Below are positions 39,997 through 47,560 of a stretch of DNA of 47,560 bases, one piece after another. Numbering within the stretch: the stretch's first letter is position 1; the number at the start of each line of letters is the position of its first letter. The notes under the pieces were generated by a model. The model had not been told where the DNA came from, did no database searches, and was given only the letters and a program-made list of their open reading frames with translations. Position numbers and translations under genes: made by a program. Source of the stretch: JAVBLF01 sp031553675 (GTDB lineage Bacteria > Bacillota > Clostridia > Christensenellales > CALWSW01); NCBI GenBank assembly GCA_031553675.1, contig JAVBLF010000061.1:1-47560 (forward strand). Direction: 5' to 3'.

Positions 39997-40863
39997 ATGA
40001 AAGTGACCACCGTAAACCCTCTCGAAACGGCGCGCGCACCCGTCCCAAGGCCGCGGATATGGCCCCGCATCTGGATGGGTGTGTGGCTGGCCTTGCTCCT
40101 CGTCGCGCTGATCCACCTCGTCGAAGCGTTCACCTGGAGCCGCGTCGTCCACACACGCGAGCTGACTTTCCGATCGAGCGCCGTGCCCAAAGCGCTCGAT
40201 GGCTACGTAATCGCGCTGATCGCCGACCTTCACTACATCGATCTCGACCAGCTGAACGGCGTCGCCGCCAGTGTCACGCATCGCAAAGCAGATTTGTTCG
40301 CGATCGTGGGCGATTTTCCCAACGATGCCGCGCGCACACGGAAGTGTGCCGAGATCCTTGCGACCGCCCAAACCACGGACGGCAGCTTCGTCGTGCAGGG
40401 CAACCACGACTACGACAACGACCTCTTTGCGATCTGCGAGAAAAACGGCATCACGCCGCTCGCCGAAAACGGCGTCGCGCTCGATCGCGTGCCGCTTTAC
40501 GTCTGCGGTGTGACGGACTATTGGTACGGCCTGACGGACGCAGCCACCGCGACGAAGGAGAAGCCCGACGGCTCCTTCTGCCTCATGCTGAGCCACAACC
40601 CCGACGTATCGGTCGAGCAGGACTGTTCCGAAGTCGATCTCATGCTGTCCGGCCACACGCACGGCGGGCAGGCGACGATGTTCGGGCTCTGGAAACCCTT
40701 CCTCGGCAAGGTGACGAAATACCCCTCCCTCTTCGGCGGAGGCTTCGCGCGGACCGAGCGTGGCACCGATGTCTTCACGACAAAGGGCGTCGGCCAGTAC
40801 CGAAGTCTTCCGCGCATCTTCGCGCCGCCCGAGCTCGTCTTTTTGACCCTCCGCAGCGCATAA
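39997..40863 (+). CDS. Membrane-anchored metallophosphoesterase (YaeI/YkuE-like)
   Basis: A 288-aa calcineurin-like phosphoesterase. ATG 39997 is preferred over 39991 because AAAGGA would touch the earlier codon. One N-terminal membrane helix (about 27-46, IWMGVWLALLLVALIHLVEAF) places the enzyme near or outside the membrane. Metal motifs are IADLHY (near 71), VGDFPND, GNHDYD and SGHTHGGQ; the second is variant, with proline where many members have valine. Relatives cleave UDP-2,3-diacylglucosamine or have unknown lipid-related substrates; the substrate here is unknown. Confidence 0.85.
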   Translation: MKVTTVNPLETARAPVPRPRIWPRIWMGVWLALLLVALIHLVEAFTWSRVVHTRELTFRSSAVPKALDGYVIALIADLHYIDLDQLNGVAASVTHRKADLFAIVGDFPNDAARTRKCAEILATAQTTDGSFVVQGNHDYDNDLFAICEKNGITPLAENGVALDRVPLYVCGVTDYWYGLTDAATATKEKPDGSFCLMLSHNPDVSVEQDCSEVDLMLSGHTHGGQATMFGLWKPFLGKVTKYPSLFGGGFARTERGTDVFTTKGVGQYRSLPRIFAPPELVFLTLRSA

Positions 40864-40904
40864 ACACCCATCACAATCAAACGTTGACATTCCAACGCTT
40901 TCAG

Positions 40905-40935
40905 AGCCGCCCTGCACGTGTAAGGGCGGTTTTGC
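40905..40935 (+). terminator. Intrinsic terminator after the phosphoesterase gene
   Basis: CCGCCCT / AGGGCGG stem followed by TTTT. Confidence 0.7.
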
Positions 40936-40965
40936 AATAATTGGATATAATTTCCGGTCGATACT

Positions 40966-40994
40966 TTGCGCTCCGCGTCGGAAGCGTGTACAAT
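40966..40994 (+). promoter_or_regulatory. Candidate promoter for the lipoprotein-ABC operon
   Basis: TTGCGC, 17-base spacer, TACAAT. A perfect TATAAT at 40946-40951 without a -35 is an alternative. Confidence 0.4.
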
Positions 40995-41123
40995 AGAGGA
41001 AGATGCGAAAATTGGAATCGCTCTCAGGAGAAAGGGATCGCTTTGACCGCTTCGGTCGTATACAAGGGAGAAGACAGGGCAGACGCGCCCACGCGCGTTG
41101 CTGCCATTTGGGAAGGAGATGCC

Positions 41124-43874
41124 ATGAAACACCACAGCTCGCACCGCGGTAAGCGGACGCAATGGCGGGGCGCGACGATCGCCCTTCTGCTCTGCGGTCT
41201 GCTAACGCTTTCGACGGCGTGCAACCCCTGGTTCACGCCGATCACGTCGGATCCTTCGCAGACGACCGATTGGACAAGCACGACGCCCAAGCTGCCCGAC
41301 CCGATCGACGACCCCGACATCGACATGCAGGTCGACATCGGCTACGGCGGCGCCTACCAAATGCAGAGTTGGACGAAACTGCGCGCGACGATCGAAAACC
41401 GCGGCGACGATTTCGACGGTTCTTTGATCCTTCCCGTCATCCAGGACGACGGCAATTCGGTCGTCGAATACGCCGCTCCCGTGCAGATCCCGTCCGGCGC
41501 GACGAAGCAGATCGCGCTTCCCTTCATTCCGAACATGCTGCGCAAAGACATGACGCCCCGCCTGGAGAGAGACGGCACCATCATCGAGCGCGTCAACGTC
41601 GGCGATCTGACGCCCTTGCCGCTCGAGATGAAGCTGATCGGCACGCTGAGCGACGACGCCCCTTCGTTGGCCTACTGGAAAGACCGCAGCGCCACGCTGA
41701 CGACCTTCATCCCGACGAACACCGTCGTGCTCGACGCGGCCAGCGTCCCCGACGACGCCAGCGCCTTCGCCTGTTTCGGCGCGATCGTCGTCGATGACTT
41801 CGACCTGACGACACTCGAAACCGGCCAGCGCGCCGCCCTGCGCGACTGGCTCAACCAGGGCGGCATCCTGATCGCCGGATCGGGCCTTGCCGGACAAAAG
41901 ACGCTCGCCGGACTCGCCGAAATCGCGCCGATCTCCATGAGCGGATCCGCCGACAACACCGGCGCTGCCATTTTCCTCGACGCGACCTTTGGCAGCGGAT
42001 CGAAGATCCAGGGCGATCCGAACCTCGCCAAACTGAGCCCGGGCAGTGAAACGCTGCTCAAAACACCGGCGGGCGCGTCGCTCGTCGAGCGCTACAACGT
42101 CGGCGAAGGCTACGTGCTCGCCACCGCTTTCGAACTAGGCAAACGCCCCTTCGCCAATTGGCACGAGAACATGGCGATGTGGCACAGCTTGCTCACGCAA
42201 ACCGGAGCCAGCGAGTCCTGGAACCTCTACAACACGAGTGGAGCCTACTACTACGGCGGCTACTACAACCCCTATGAACGCATCCTGAGCAACATACCGG
42301 CCGGGCATATGCCGTCGATACCGCTCGTCTATGCCCTGCTCGCGGTCTTTTGCCTGGCCGCCGGTCCCCTGCTCTACATCGTGCTGAAAAAGCGCGATCA
42401 GCGCGACCTGGCTTGGCTGCTCATACCGGTCTTGGCGGCCGTCTTCGCGGCGGGCGTGTTCTCCTTTAGCTTGCGTCAAAACCGCAGCGAAATCGCCGCC
42501 AGCACGGTCAGCGTGCTCGAGCCCGGCGCCGGTGGGGCGAGCGCTTCGTGCTACGCGGGTGCCCTCCTCCCCGACGAAGGCCCCGTCCGGCTCGAAACCG
42601 ACATCCAGGGTCTGGTTCGTCCGCAGTTCACCCTCAGCTATGACGAACGCGCCTACGCCTCCTCCATGCCGATGGCCTACGGCGCAACCGCCGCTCCCGA
42701 AGCGGGCGGCCCGAAAGAGCGCGTCATCGGCCGCGTCACACAGGGCGCGACGCCCGGCGTCTCGTTTGACAACACCGCGAACTGGTCGATGGGCTACCTC
42801 TCGCTCAACACGCGCTTCGACGGCATCGGGCGGGTCGAAGGCACGCTCCAGAGCATCGACGGCAAACTCCAAGGCAAGCTCGTCAACCGGACCGGCTTCG
42901 ACCTCGACCAGATCATCGTGATGGGCATCACCGACTACCAGAGCTTCGACGACGTCGCCCAGGGTGCGACGATCGACGTATCGCTGCAAAACTACCAGCC
43001 TCTGTCGCAGACGGCAAGCGCGAAGTCGGCCCCCATGACCGGCTACAGCAGCTACGACCTCTTTTACCGCATGCAGGCCGAGCTCTACAAAGAACTTGAC
43101 GAAGCGCCTACAACGATGGACGACTCCCAGACCGAATGGCGGCGCGATCTAAGCTCGCGGCGTCTGGCGCTCGACGCCGTATGCAACGCCAAGATCAACC
43201 CCAACCTCCAGCAGAGCGGCAACGTCAAGATCCAACTCCTCGCCTTCAGCAAAGAGGCAGGCGTCTTCCCGATCCACATCGACGGCCGCACGCCCGATCG
43301 CAGCTACCACATGGGGATCATCACCCATGCGGTCGATCTCGTCTATGAGGCGAACGGCACCGTGAACATCCCGTTCGGCGTCATCCGTTCCTCCCTGATC
43401 AAAAACGAATCCGAGCCCTCTGCTTCCATCGACATGGACGGCGTCTCCTTCCAGGGTTCGGAAGGCGCCACTTGTTTGGTCGAGATACCGGACTTCGAGC
43501 GCTACACCATCGAAGAACTCAGCCTGCAATGCCAGCCGATGTACAGCCCGAAGCTCCTGATCGCGCTCTGGGACGCCAAGTCCTATCCGACCACCGAAGC
43601 CGAACGCGCCGCGCGCGTGCTCGTCAAGGCAGGCAACCCGAGCGCCCTCACGCCCACGACCAGCGTCACCTACGCGCTCGACGGCAGCGACCCGCATTGG
43701 GTTCTCTACAAGCCCGGTACGAAGCTGACCGGCGCGGAGGCCGCGCGCTTCATCGACGACAAGGGCGCGATCAAGGTCGGCCTCCTCCGCGACCCCGCCG
43801 ACGCCACGTCCTCGCCTGACAACTACCAACGCGCCTCCCTGCCGACGATCGCGCTGAAAGGCAAGGTGAAGTAA
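41124..43874 (+). CDS. Large lipoprotein with internal membrane segments, first gene of ABC operon
   Basis: A 916-aa protein. The signal sequence ends in a lipobox LSTAC with Cys33, predicting lipid attachment. Residues 60-390 are extracytoplasmic, with beta-rich stretches and a segment (FGAIVVDDFDLTTLETGQRAALRDWLNQGGILIAGSG, about 210-255) that resembles class I glutamine amidotransferase-like domains found beside ABC exporters. Two membrane helices (about 398-420 and 428-450) are followed by a second large external region. GGAAGGAG precedes ATG 41124. The stop abuts the ATPase start, so it is co-translated with the transporter. It is probably an accessory subunit; the substrate is unknown. 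Confidence 0.75.
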   Translation: MKHHSSHRGKRTQWRGATIALLLCGLLTLSTACNPWFTPITSDPSQTTDWTSTTPKLPDPIDDPDIDMQVDIGYGGAYQMQSWTKLRATIENRGDDFDGSLILPVIQDDGNSVVEYAAPVQIPSGATKQIALPFIPNMLRKDMTPRLERDGTIIERVNVGDLTPLPLEMKLIGTLSDDAPSLAYWKDRSATLTTFIPTNTVVLDAASVPDDASAFACFGAIVVDDFDLTTLETGQRAALRDWLNQGGILIAGSGLAGQKTLAGLAEIAPISMSGSADNTGAAIFLDATFGSGSKIQGDPNLAKLSPGSETLLKTPAGASLVERYNVGEGYVLATAFELGKRPFANWHENMAMWHSLLTQTGASESWNLYNTSGAYYYGGYYNPYERILSNIPAGHMPSIPLVYALLAVFCLAAGPLLYIVLKKRDQRDLAWLLIPVLAAVFAAGVFSFSLRQNRSEIAASTVSVLEPGAGGASASCYAGALLPDEGPVRLETDIQGLVRPQFTLSYDERAYASSMPMAYGATAAPEAGGPKERVIGRVTQGATPGVSFDNTANWSMGYLSLNTRFDGIGRVEGTLQSIDGKLQGKLVNRTGFDLDQIIVMGITDYQSFDDVAQGATIDVSLQNYQPLSQTASAKSAPMTGYSSYDLFYRMQAELYKELDEAPTTMDDSQTEWRRDLSSRRLALDAVCNAKINPNLQQSGNVKIQLLAFSKEAGVFPIHIDGRTPDRSYHMGIITHAVDLVYEANGTVNIPFGVIRSSLIKNESEPSASIDMDGVSFQGSEGATCLVEIPDFERYTIEELSLQCQPMYSPKLLIALWDAKSYPTTEAERAARVLVKAGNPSALTPTTSVTYALDGSDPHWVLYKPGTKLTGAEAARFIDDKGAIKVGLLRDPADATSSPDNYQRASLPTIALKGKVK

Positions 43875-44807
43875 ATGCTCGAAACGCGAAACCTCAGCAA
43901 GCGCTACGGGAATTTTCTCGCGCTCGATCAACTGACACTCGACGTCCAGGCGGGCAGCATCTTCGGCTTTGTCGGGCCGAACGGGGCCGGCAAGACGACG
44001 ACCATGCGCATCCTCGCGACCCTCATGCGTTCGTCCGGCGGCACCGCCCGCATCGACGGCATTGACGTCGACGATGACCCGCTCGCCGTCCGCAAGACGA
44101 TCGGCTACATGCCCGACTTCTTCGGCGTCTACGACAACCTGCGCGTCACCGAATACCTCGAGTTTTACGGCCGCAGTGCCGGATTGAGCGCCAAGCAGTG
44201 CCATAGCGCCGCCGCCGACTTCCTCGCCCTCGTGGACCTGTCCGAGAAAAGCAACTTCTACGTCGATACGCTCTCGCGCGGCATGAAACAACGCCTCTGT
44301 CTGGCGCGCTGCCTCATGCACAACCCCAAGCTCCTGATCCTCGACGAACCGGCGTCCGGCATGGACCCGCGCGCCCGCGTCGAGATGATGGGCATCCTGC
44401 GCGAACTGCGCCACCTCGGCAAAACCATCCTGATCAGCTCGCACATCCTGCCCGAGCTGGGCGAACTCTGCGATACGATTGGCATCATGGAGCGCGGCCG
44501 CCTCGTCATGCAGGGCGGTGTCGCCGAGATCCTGGCGCGCGCCTCGGGCGTGGACATCGTCAAGGTGACCCTCGTCGGCACCGACCAGATCGAGGACGCT
44601 GTCCGCCTGCTGCAAGAGCATCAGGGCGTCACCGGCCTTCACTGCGAAGAAAACACCATTCGCGTCGAGGGCGAAATCGACGATGCCTCCCTCCCCGCCC
44701 TGCTCAAGCGACTCGTATTGGCCGACATCCCCGTCGCCGGTTTCGGACGCTCGAACGGCAATCTCGAACAAGTCTTCATGGAGGTGACCGTCGATGAGCA
44801 GCATTAA
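43875..44807 (+). CDS. ABC transporter ATP-binding protein (ABC-2 type)
   Basis: A 310-aa ATPase that energises the adjacent permease. Walker A is GPNGAGKTTT (near residue 36), signature LSRGMKQRLCLARCL (near 137), Walker B LLILDEPASGMD (near 157), and the H-loop is in ISSHILPELGE. A C-terminal extension (about 220-310) is of the type seen in CcmA-like exporters. It starts directly after the lipoprotein stop (TAAATG) and overlaps the permease by 14 bases. Confidence 0.93.
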   Translation: MLETRNLSKRYGNFLALDQLTLDVQAGSIFGFVGPNGAGKTTTMRILATLMRSSGGTARIDGIDVDDDPLAVRKTIGYMPDFFGVYDNLRVTEYLEFYGRSAGLSAKQCHSAAADFLALVDLSEKSNFYVDTLSRGMKQRLCLARCLMHNPKLLILDEPASGMDPRARVEMMGILRELRHLGKTILISSHILPELGELCDTIGIMERGRLVMQGGVAEILARASGVDIVKVTLVGTDQIEDAVRLLQEHQGVTGLHCEENTIRVEGEIDDASLPALLKRLVLADIPVAGFGRSNGNLEQVFMEVTVDEQH

Positions 44808-45738
44808 CAACCCCGTCATGATCAGCGGCGTCAAGTCCCGCATGCGAAGCTTTCGAAGCTTTTTGCTCCTGAGCATCTTCCTCCTGCTCCTGCTGGGCAT
44901 CATGGGCGCCATGTCGATGACGAACGCCTGGGGCTACGGCAATGCGGGCTACTACACCGCGCAATCGCGCATCTCGAACGGCCGCGTCCTCTACGGCACC
45001 GTCGCGGCCATCCTCTTCTCGATGACCGTTTTGATCGTCCCCGGCATGACGAGCGGCCTGATCGCCGGTGAGCGCGAACGGCAGACCCTCGATCTCTTGC
45101 TTTGCACGCCCATGAGCGGATTCGCGATCGTCTGGGGCAAGCTCTTTTCCTCCCTCGCCTACTTCATCTTGCTGATCGTCGCGACCTTTCCGCTGATCGC
45201 CGTCGTCTTTCTCTTTGGCGGCCCGCCGTTCATCGCGTTGCTCCAAATGCTCGGCTTTATCGTCGTGTGTGCGATCGCCTGTGGCTGCATTGGGATCTTT
45301 TACTCCTCCATCTGCAAGCGCACCACGATCGCGACCATCCTCACCTACCTGACTATCTTTGCATTTGGCATCGGTACGATCGCGATCGGCGTCATCCACA
45401 CGCTGCACACCCAGAACCAACTGACGCAGCAGAACGTCGTCAACAGCCAGGAGTTCTTTTCGCCCATCCTGATGGTGAACCCGGCGCTCGGTCTTCTCGT
45501 CATGATCAACGAACAGCTCGGCGCCTTCAACTACGACTTGATGAGCATGTTCCGCATGTACTCGATGGGCATGTTCTCGGGCCTCTCCTACTTCCCCTTC
45601 GTCAGCACCCTCTTCATGCTGCTCTTCTCCGCGATCCTGATCGTGGGCAGCAGCATCCTGATCAAACCGATCAACAAACTCTCGCTGTCAGGCCGGAAAC
45701 GCGGCGCCAAAAAACGCGCCACTGCCAACCGGAGTTGA
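44794..45738 (+). CDS. ABC-2 type transporter permease
   Basis: A 314-aa membrane protein with about six helices: LLLSIFLLLLLGIMGAM, AAILFSMTVLIVPGMTSGLIAGERERQTLDLLLCTPM, LAYFILLIVATFPLIAVVFLFGG, MLGFIVVCAIACGCIGIFY, ILTYLTIFAFGIGTIAIGVI and a last one near 270-290. The GERERQTLDLLL stretch is a hallmark of ABC-2 permeases. The C-terminus is basic (KRGAKKRATANRS). It pairs with the ATPase just upstream as an exporter or bacterial membrane remodeller. Confidence 0.9.
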   Translation: MSSINNPVMISGVKSRMRSFRSFLLLSIFLLLLLGIMGAMSMTNAWGYGNAGYYTAQSRISNGRVLYGTVAAILFSMTVLIVPGMTSGLIAGERERQTLDLLLCTPMSGFAIVWGKLFSSLAYFILLIVATFPLIAVVFLFGGPPFIALLQMLGFIVVCAIACGCIGIFYSSICKRTTIATILTYLTIFAFGIGTIAIGVIHTLHTQNQLTQQNVVNSQEFFSPILMVNPALGLLVMINEQLGAFNYDLMSMFRMYSMGMFSGLSYFPFVSTLFMLLFSAILIVGSSILIKPINKLSLSGRKRGAKKRATANRS

Positions 45739-45762
45739 CGGCAAAAGCAAAGGAGCCCCGCC

Positions 45763-47397
45763 ATGAATGCCAAGGAACCGCGCACGCCGGAAGCCGGGCG
45801 CATTGAGAGCGCGCTCGCACCCGTCCGCCGCCGATCGCGGCTCATGCGATGCGCCAAGACGCTCGTCTACGGCGCACTCGCCGGATGGATCGGCACGGCC
45901 CTTCTCTTCGGCGTCAGCTTTTTCGTGCCGATCGAGCACAAAGTCCTGATCGCGCCCGTCCTGATCGCCGCCTGCGCGCTTCTCGGCGCTCTGCTCGCAC
46001 TCCTGCTTGGCCCCGACACGGCCGCGATCTGCCGCGAAGCAGACGCCCTCGGCCTCAAAGAGCGCTGCCAAACCGCCTGGGAGCTCCGTGGCCACGAGGA
46101 CGCCATGTCGATCGCCCAGCGAGACGACGCGCTCACACAGCTCGCAAAGCTTCCCGTCCAAGAACGCATGTCGATCACTTGGCCCAAGCGCGCGCTCGCA
46201 CTCTGCGGTGCCGTCGCCGCGCTCTGTGTCGTGCTTTGCTTCATCCCCAACCCCCAGGACGCCGAGATCGCCCGACGCAACGAAGCGGCCGCCGTGCTCG
46301 CCAAGCAAGCAAACGAGATCGACAAACAGGCCGACGATCTCGAAGACGAAAAAAACCTCGCCGAAGCCGACCGCAAAGAGTTGCAGGACGCGCTTCGCAA
46401 GCTCGCCGCCGAACTGCGCGAGAACCGCGATTACAAGCAGGGCCTGAAAGAAGTCTCCAAAACGCAGGAGGCCTTTGAACGCATCGAAAAGAAAAAGGCC
46501 GGCGAATCGCTCGCCCGCGCCTCCGAAGCCCTCCGCAAAAACGAAGAGACCCAAGCCCTGGGAGAAGCGCTCGAACGCAAGGACGAAGCCGCCCTCCAAG
46601 AGGCGATCGCGAAGATCGCCGAAGCCGCCCAAAACAAGGACGGCGCCCAGAGCCTGCGCGAAGCCCTCGAAGAAGCCCTCGCGGAGATGGAGAACCAATC
46701 GACCGGCGATCCCGCCCTCGACGAAGCGCTCAAAAACCTCTCGAACGCCCTCGCCTCAGGCGACAGCCAGCAGATCGCCGACGCGATGAACGGCTTGTCC
46801 GAGGCCGCCAGCAATCTACTCGACGGCAGCGCCAGCAGCCTCGAAAACCTGAATGCCATGCTTCGCATCAGCAAGCTCCAGGTCGCGTCGGTCGGCATCC
46901 AGTCCTCGCAGGGCCAAGGCAGCCAAGGACAGAACGGTGAAGGAAGCGGCCAAGGCCAAGGCGACGGGCAGGGCAACGGAAACGGCAGCGGCAGTGGCCA
47001 AGGCCAGGGCAACGGTCAGGGTTCGGGCGGCGGCAACGGCATCGGCACCGGCTCGACCAACCGCGACGCCGGCTACCACGAAAGCGCCGGACGATCCCCC
47101 ATGCAGGGCGATCGCGCGGGCGATCCCAACCGCGTCGGACAATTCGAACAAATCTACGACCCGAAGCTGCTCGGCGGCGAAGGCGAAGCCAGCCAGATCC
47201 GCGGCGACCTCAACGAGGGCGGCGGATCCGAGCAGGCCGACATCGGCCCCGGCCCCGGCGATCTGTCCGGCTACATCCCCTACGGCGAAGTCGTCGGCGA
47301 CTACCACGACGCCGCCGTCAAGGCCATGGATCGCCAGGACATCCCTCCGGCCATGCGGGAGACGGTCGAAAAGTATTTCAGCGAGATCGCGCAGTGA
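45763..47397 (+). CDS. Membrane-anchored coiled-coil protein with Gln/Gly-rich linker (DUF4175-like)
   Basis: A 544-aa protein. Three membrane helices lie at about 33-53, 59-78 and 145-163. A long charged coiled coil follows (about 170-340; NEAAAVLAKQANEIDKQADDLEDEKNLAEADRKELQDAL). Residues 375-430 are almost entirely Gly, Gln, Ser and Asn (SQGQGSQGQNGEGSGQGQG), then a conserved-looking tail ending GEVVGDYHDAAVKAMDRQDIPPAMRETVEKYFSEI. That tail and layout resemble membrane proteins encoded with MoxR-ATPase/DUF58 clusters, which would lie beyond the window; this is inference. It lies 24 bp after the permease with its own AAAGGAG. Confidence 0.72.
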   Translation: MNAKEPRTPEAGRIESALAPVRRRSRLMRCAKTLVYGALAGWIGTALLFGVSFFVPIEHKVLIAPVLIAACALLGALLALLLGPDTAAICREADALGLKERCQTAWELRGHEDAMSIAQRDDALTQLAKLPVQERMSITWPKRALALCGAVAALCVVLCFIPNPQDAEIARRNEAAAVLAKQANEIDKQADDLEDEKNLAEADRKELQDALRKLAAELRENRDYKQGLKEVSKTQEAFERIEKKKAGESLARASEALRKNEETQALGEALERKDEAALQEAIAKIAEAAQNKDGAQSLREALEEALAEMENQSTGDPALDEALKNLSNALASGDSQQIADAMNGLSEAASNLLDGSASSLENLNAMLRISKLQVASVGIQSSQGQGSQGQNGEGSGQGQGDGQGNGNGSGSGQGQGNGQGSGGGNGIGTGSTNRDAGYHESAGRSPMQGDRAGDPNRVGQFEQIYDPKLLGGEGEASQIRGDLNEGGGSEQADIGPGPGDLSGYIPYGEVVGDYHDAAVKAMDRQDIPPAMRETVEKYFSEIAQ

Positions 47398-47400
47398 ACG

Positions 47401-47460
47401 CCAGGGGCTCTGCCCCTGGACCCCGCATAAGGGTCAAGGACCCTTATGAATCCCATTCTT
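47401..47460 (+). repeat. Intergenic double-hairpin repeat family 2, copy d
   Basis: CCAGGGGC/GCCCCTGG, ACCCC, then ATAAGGGTC/GACCCTTAT and GAATCCCATTC. Confidence 0.7.
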
Positions 47461-47524
47461 TGCGAATAATTATACGAAACATGCGTTACGAACATAACGT
47501 GTTGCGAGGCCGTTTTGCTGCATC

Positions 47525-47543
47525 GGGCGATTGATAATCGCCC
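47525..47543. repeat. Short inverted repeat at window end
   Basis: GGGCGATT / AATCGCCC with a 3-base loop, followed by CCTACAGG. Looks like a third type of dispersed repeat, but only one copy is in view. Confidence 0.45.
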
Positions 47544-47560
47544 CTACAGGCGCATAAACA

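Noticed and set aside
38859..40940. 693-codon plus-strand frame across ldh and the phosphoesterase
   Set aside because: Arg/Pro-rich out-of-frame reading of two recognisable genes, and it crosses a strong terminator.

Overview
The window looks like chromosome from an anaerobic, endospore-forming, GC-rich member of the Clostridia. Sporulation genes (spoIID, spoIIQ and a broken gerA-type germination gene), rubrerythrin, a B12-dependent ribonucleotide reductase and Firmicutes-style ribosomal gene order all point there. I cannot name a genus. Most calls rest on recognising protein families in the translated sequence; no database search was possible.

Left end (1-3770): a 3' fragment of a class II ribonucleotide reductase gene, a dUTPase, a 45-codon ORF and a large serine recombinase. 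The last two are visibly AT-richer. The recombinase ends about 25 bp from the point where a gerA-family spore germination gene on the other strand loses homology. I read this as one end of an integrated prophage or integrative element inserted inside gerA, with the rest of gerA expected off the left edge. The gerA fragment also carries a one-base frameshift.

5.2-16.4 kb: housekeeping and metabolic genes. These are an EF-G-like GTPase, a secreted SH3-like protein with a VanZ-like membrane protein, FruK-type kinase, homoserine kinase, a CNNM/CBS transporter-like protein with an MBL hydrolase, a ComEC-like membrane-anchored hydrolase, tRNA thiolase MnmA and rubrerythrin.

16.7-21.0 kb (minus strand): rpmE alone, then rpmG-secE-nusG-rplK-rplA-(L10 leader)-rplJ-rplL. 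rpoBC does not follow rplL. 21.1-25 kb: a small transcription unit, a membrane-anchored sigma-region-2-like protein divergent from spoIID, and spoIIQ behind an excellent SigmaF-type promoter.

25.3-31.5 kb: prfB with its +1 programmed frameshift, secA, divergent hpf/raiA, a small zinc-ribbon gene with a long structured leader (a candidate raiA-motif RNA), and a YjbR-like gene. 31.9-40.9 kb: a URO-D family protein, a large zinc-ribbon membrane protein followed by (TTAGGG)5, iscS-thiI, lactate dehydrogenase and a metallophosphoesterase.

41.1-47.4 kb: a four-gene operon of a large lipoprotein/membrane protein, an ABC ATPase, an ABC-2 permease and a coiled-coil membrane protein. Two families of hairpin-forming intergenic repeats and several tandem repeats are scattered through the window, including between ribosomal protein genes.
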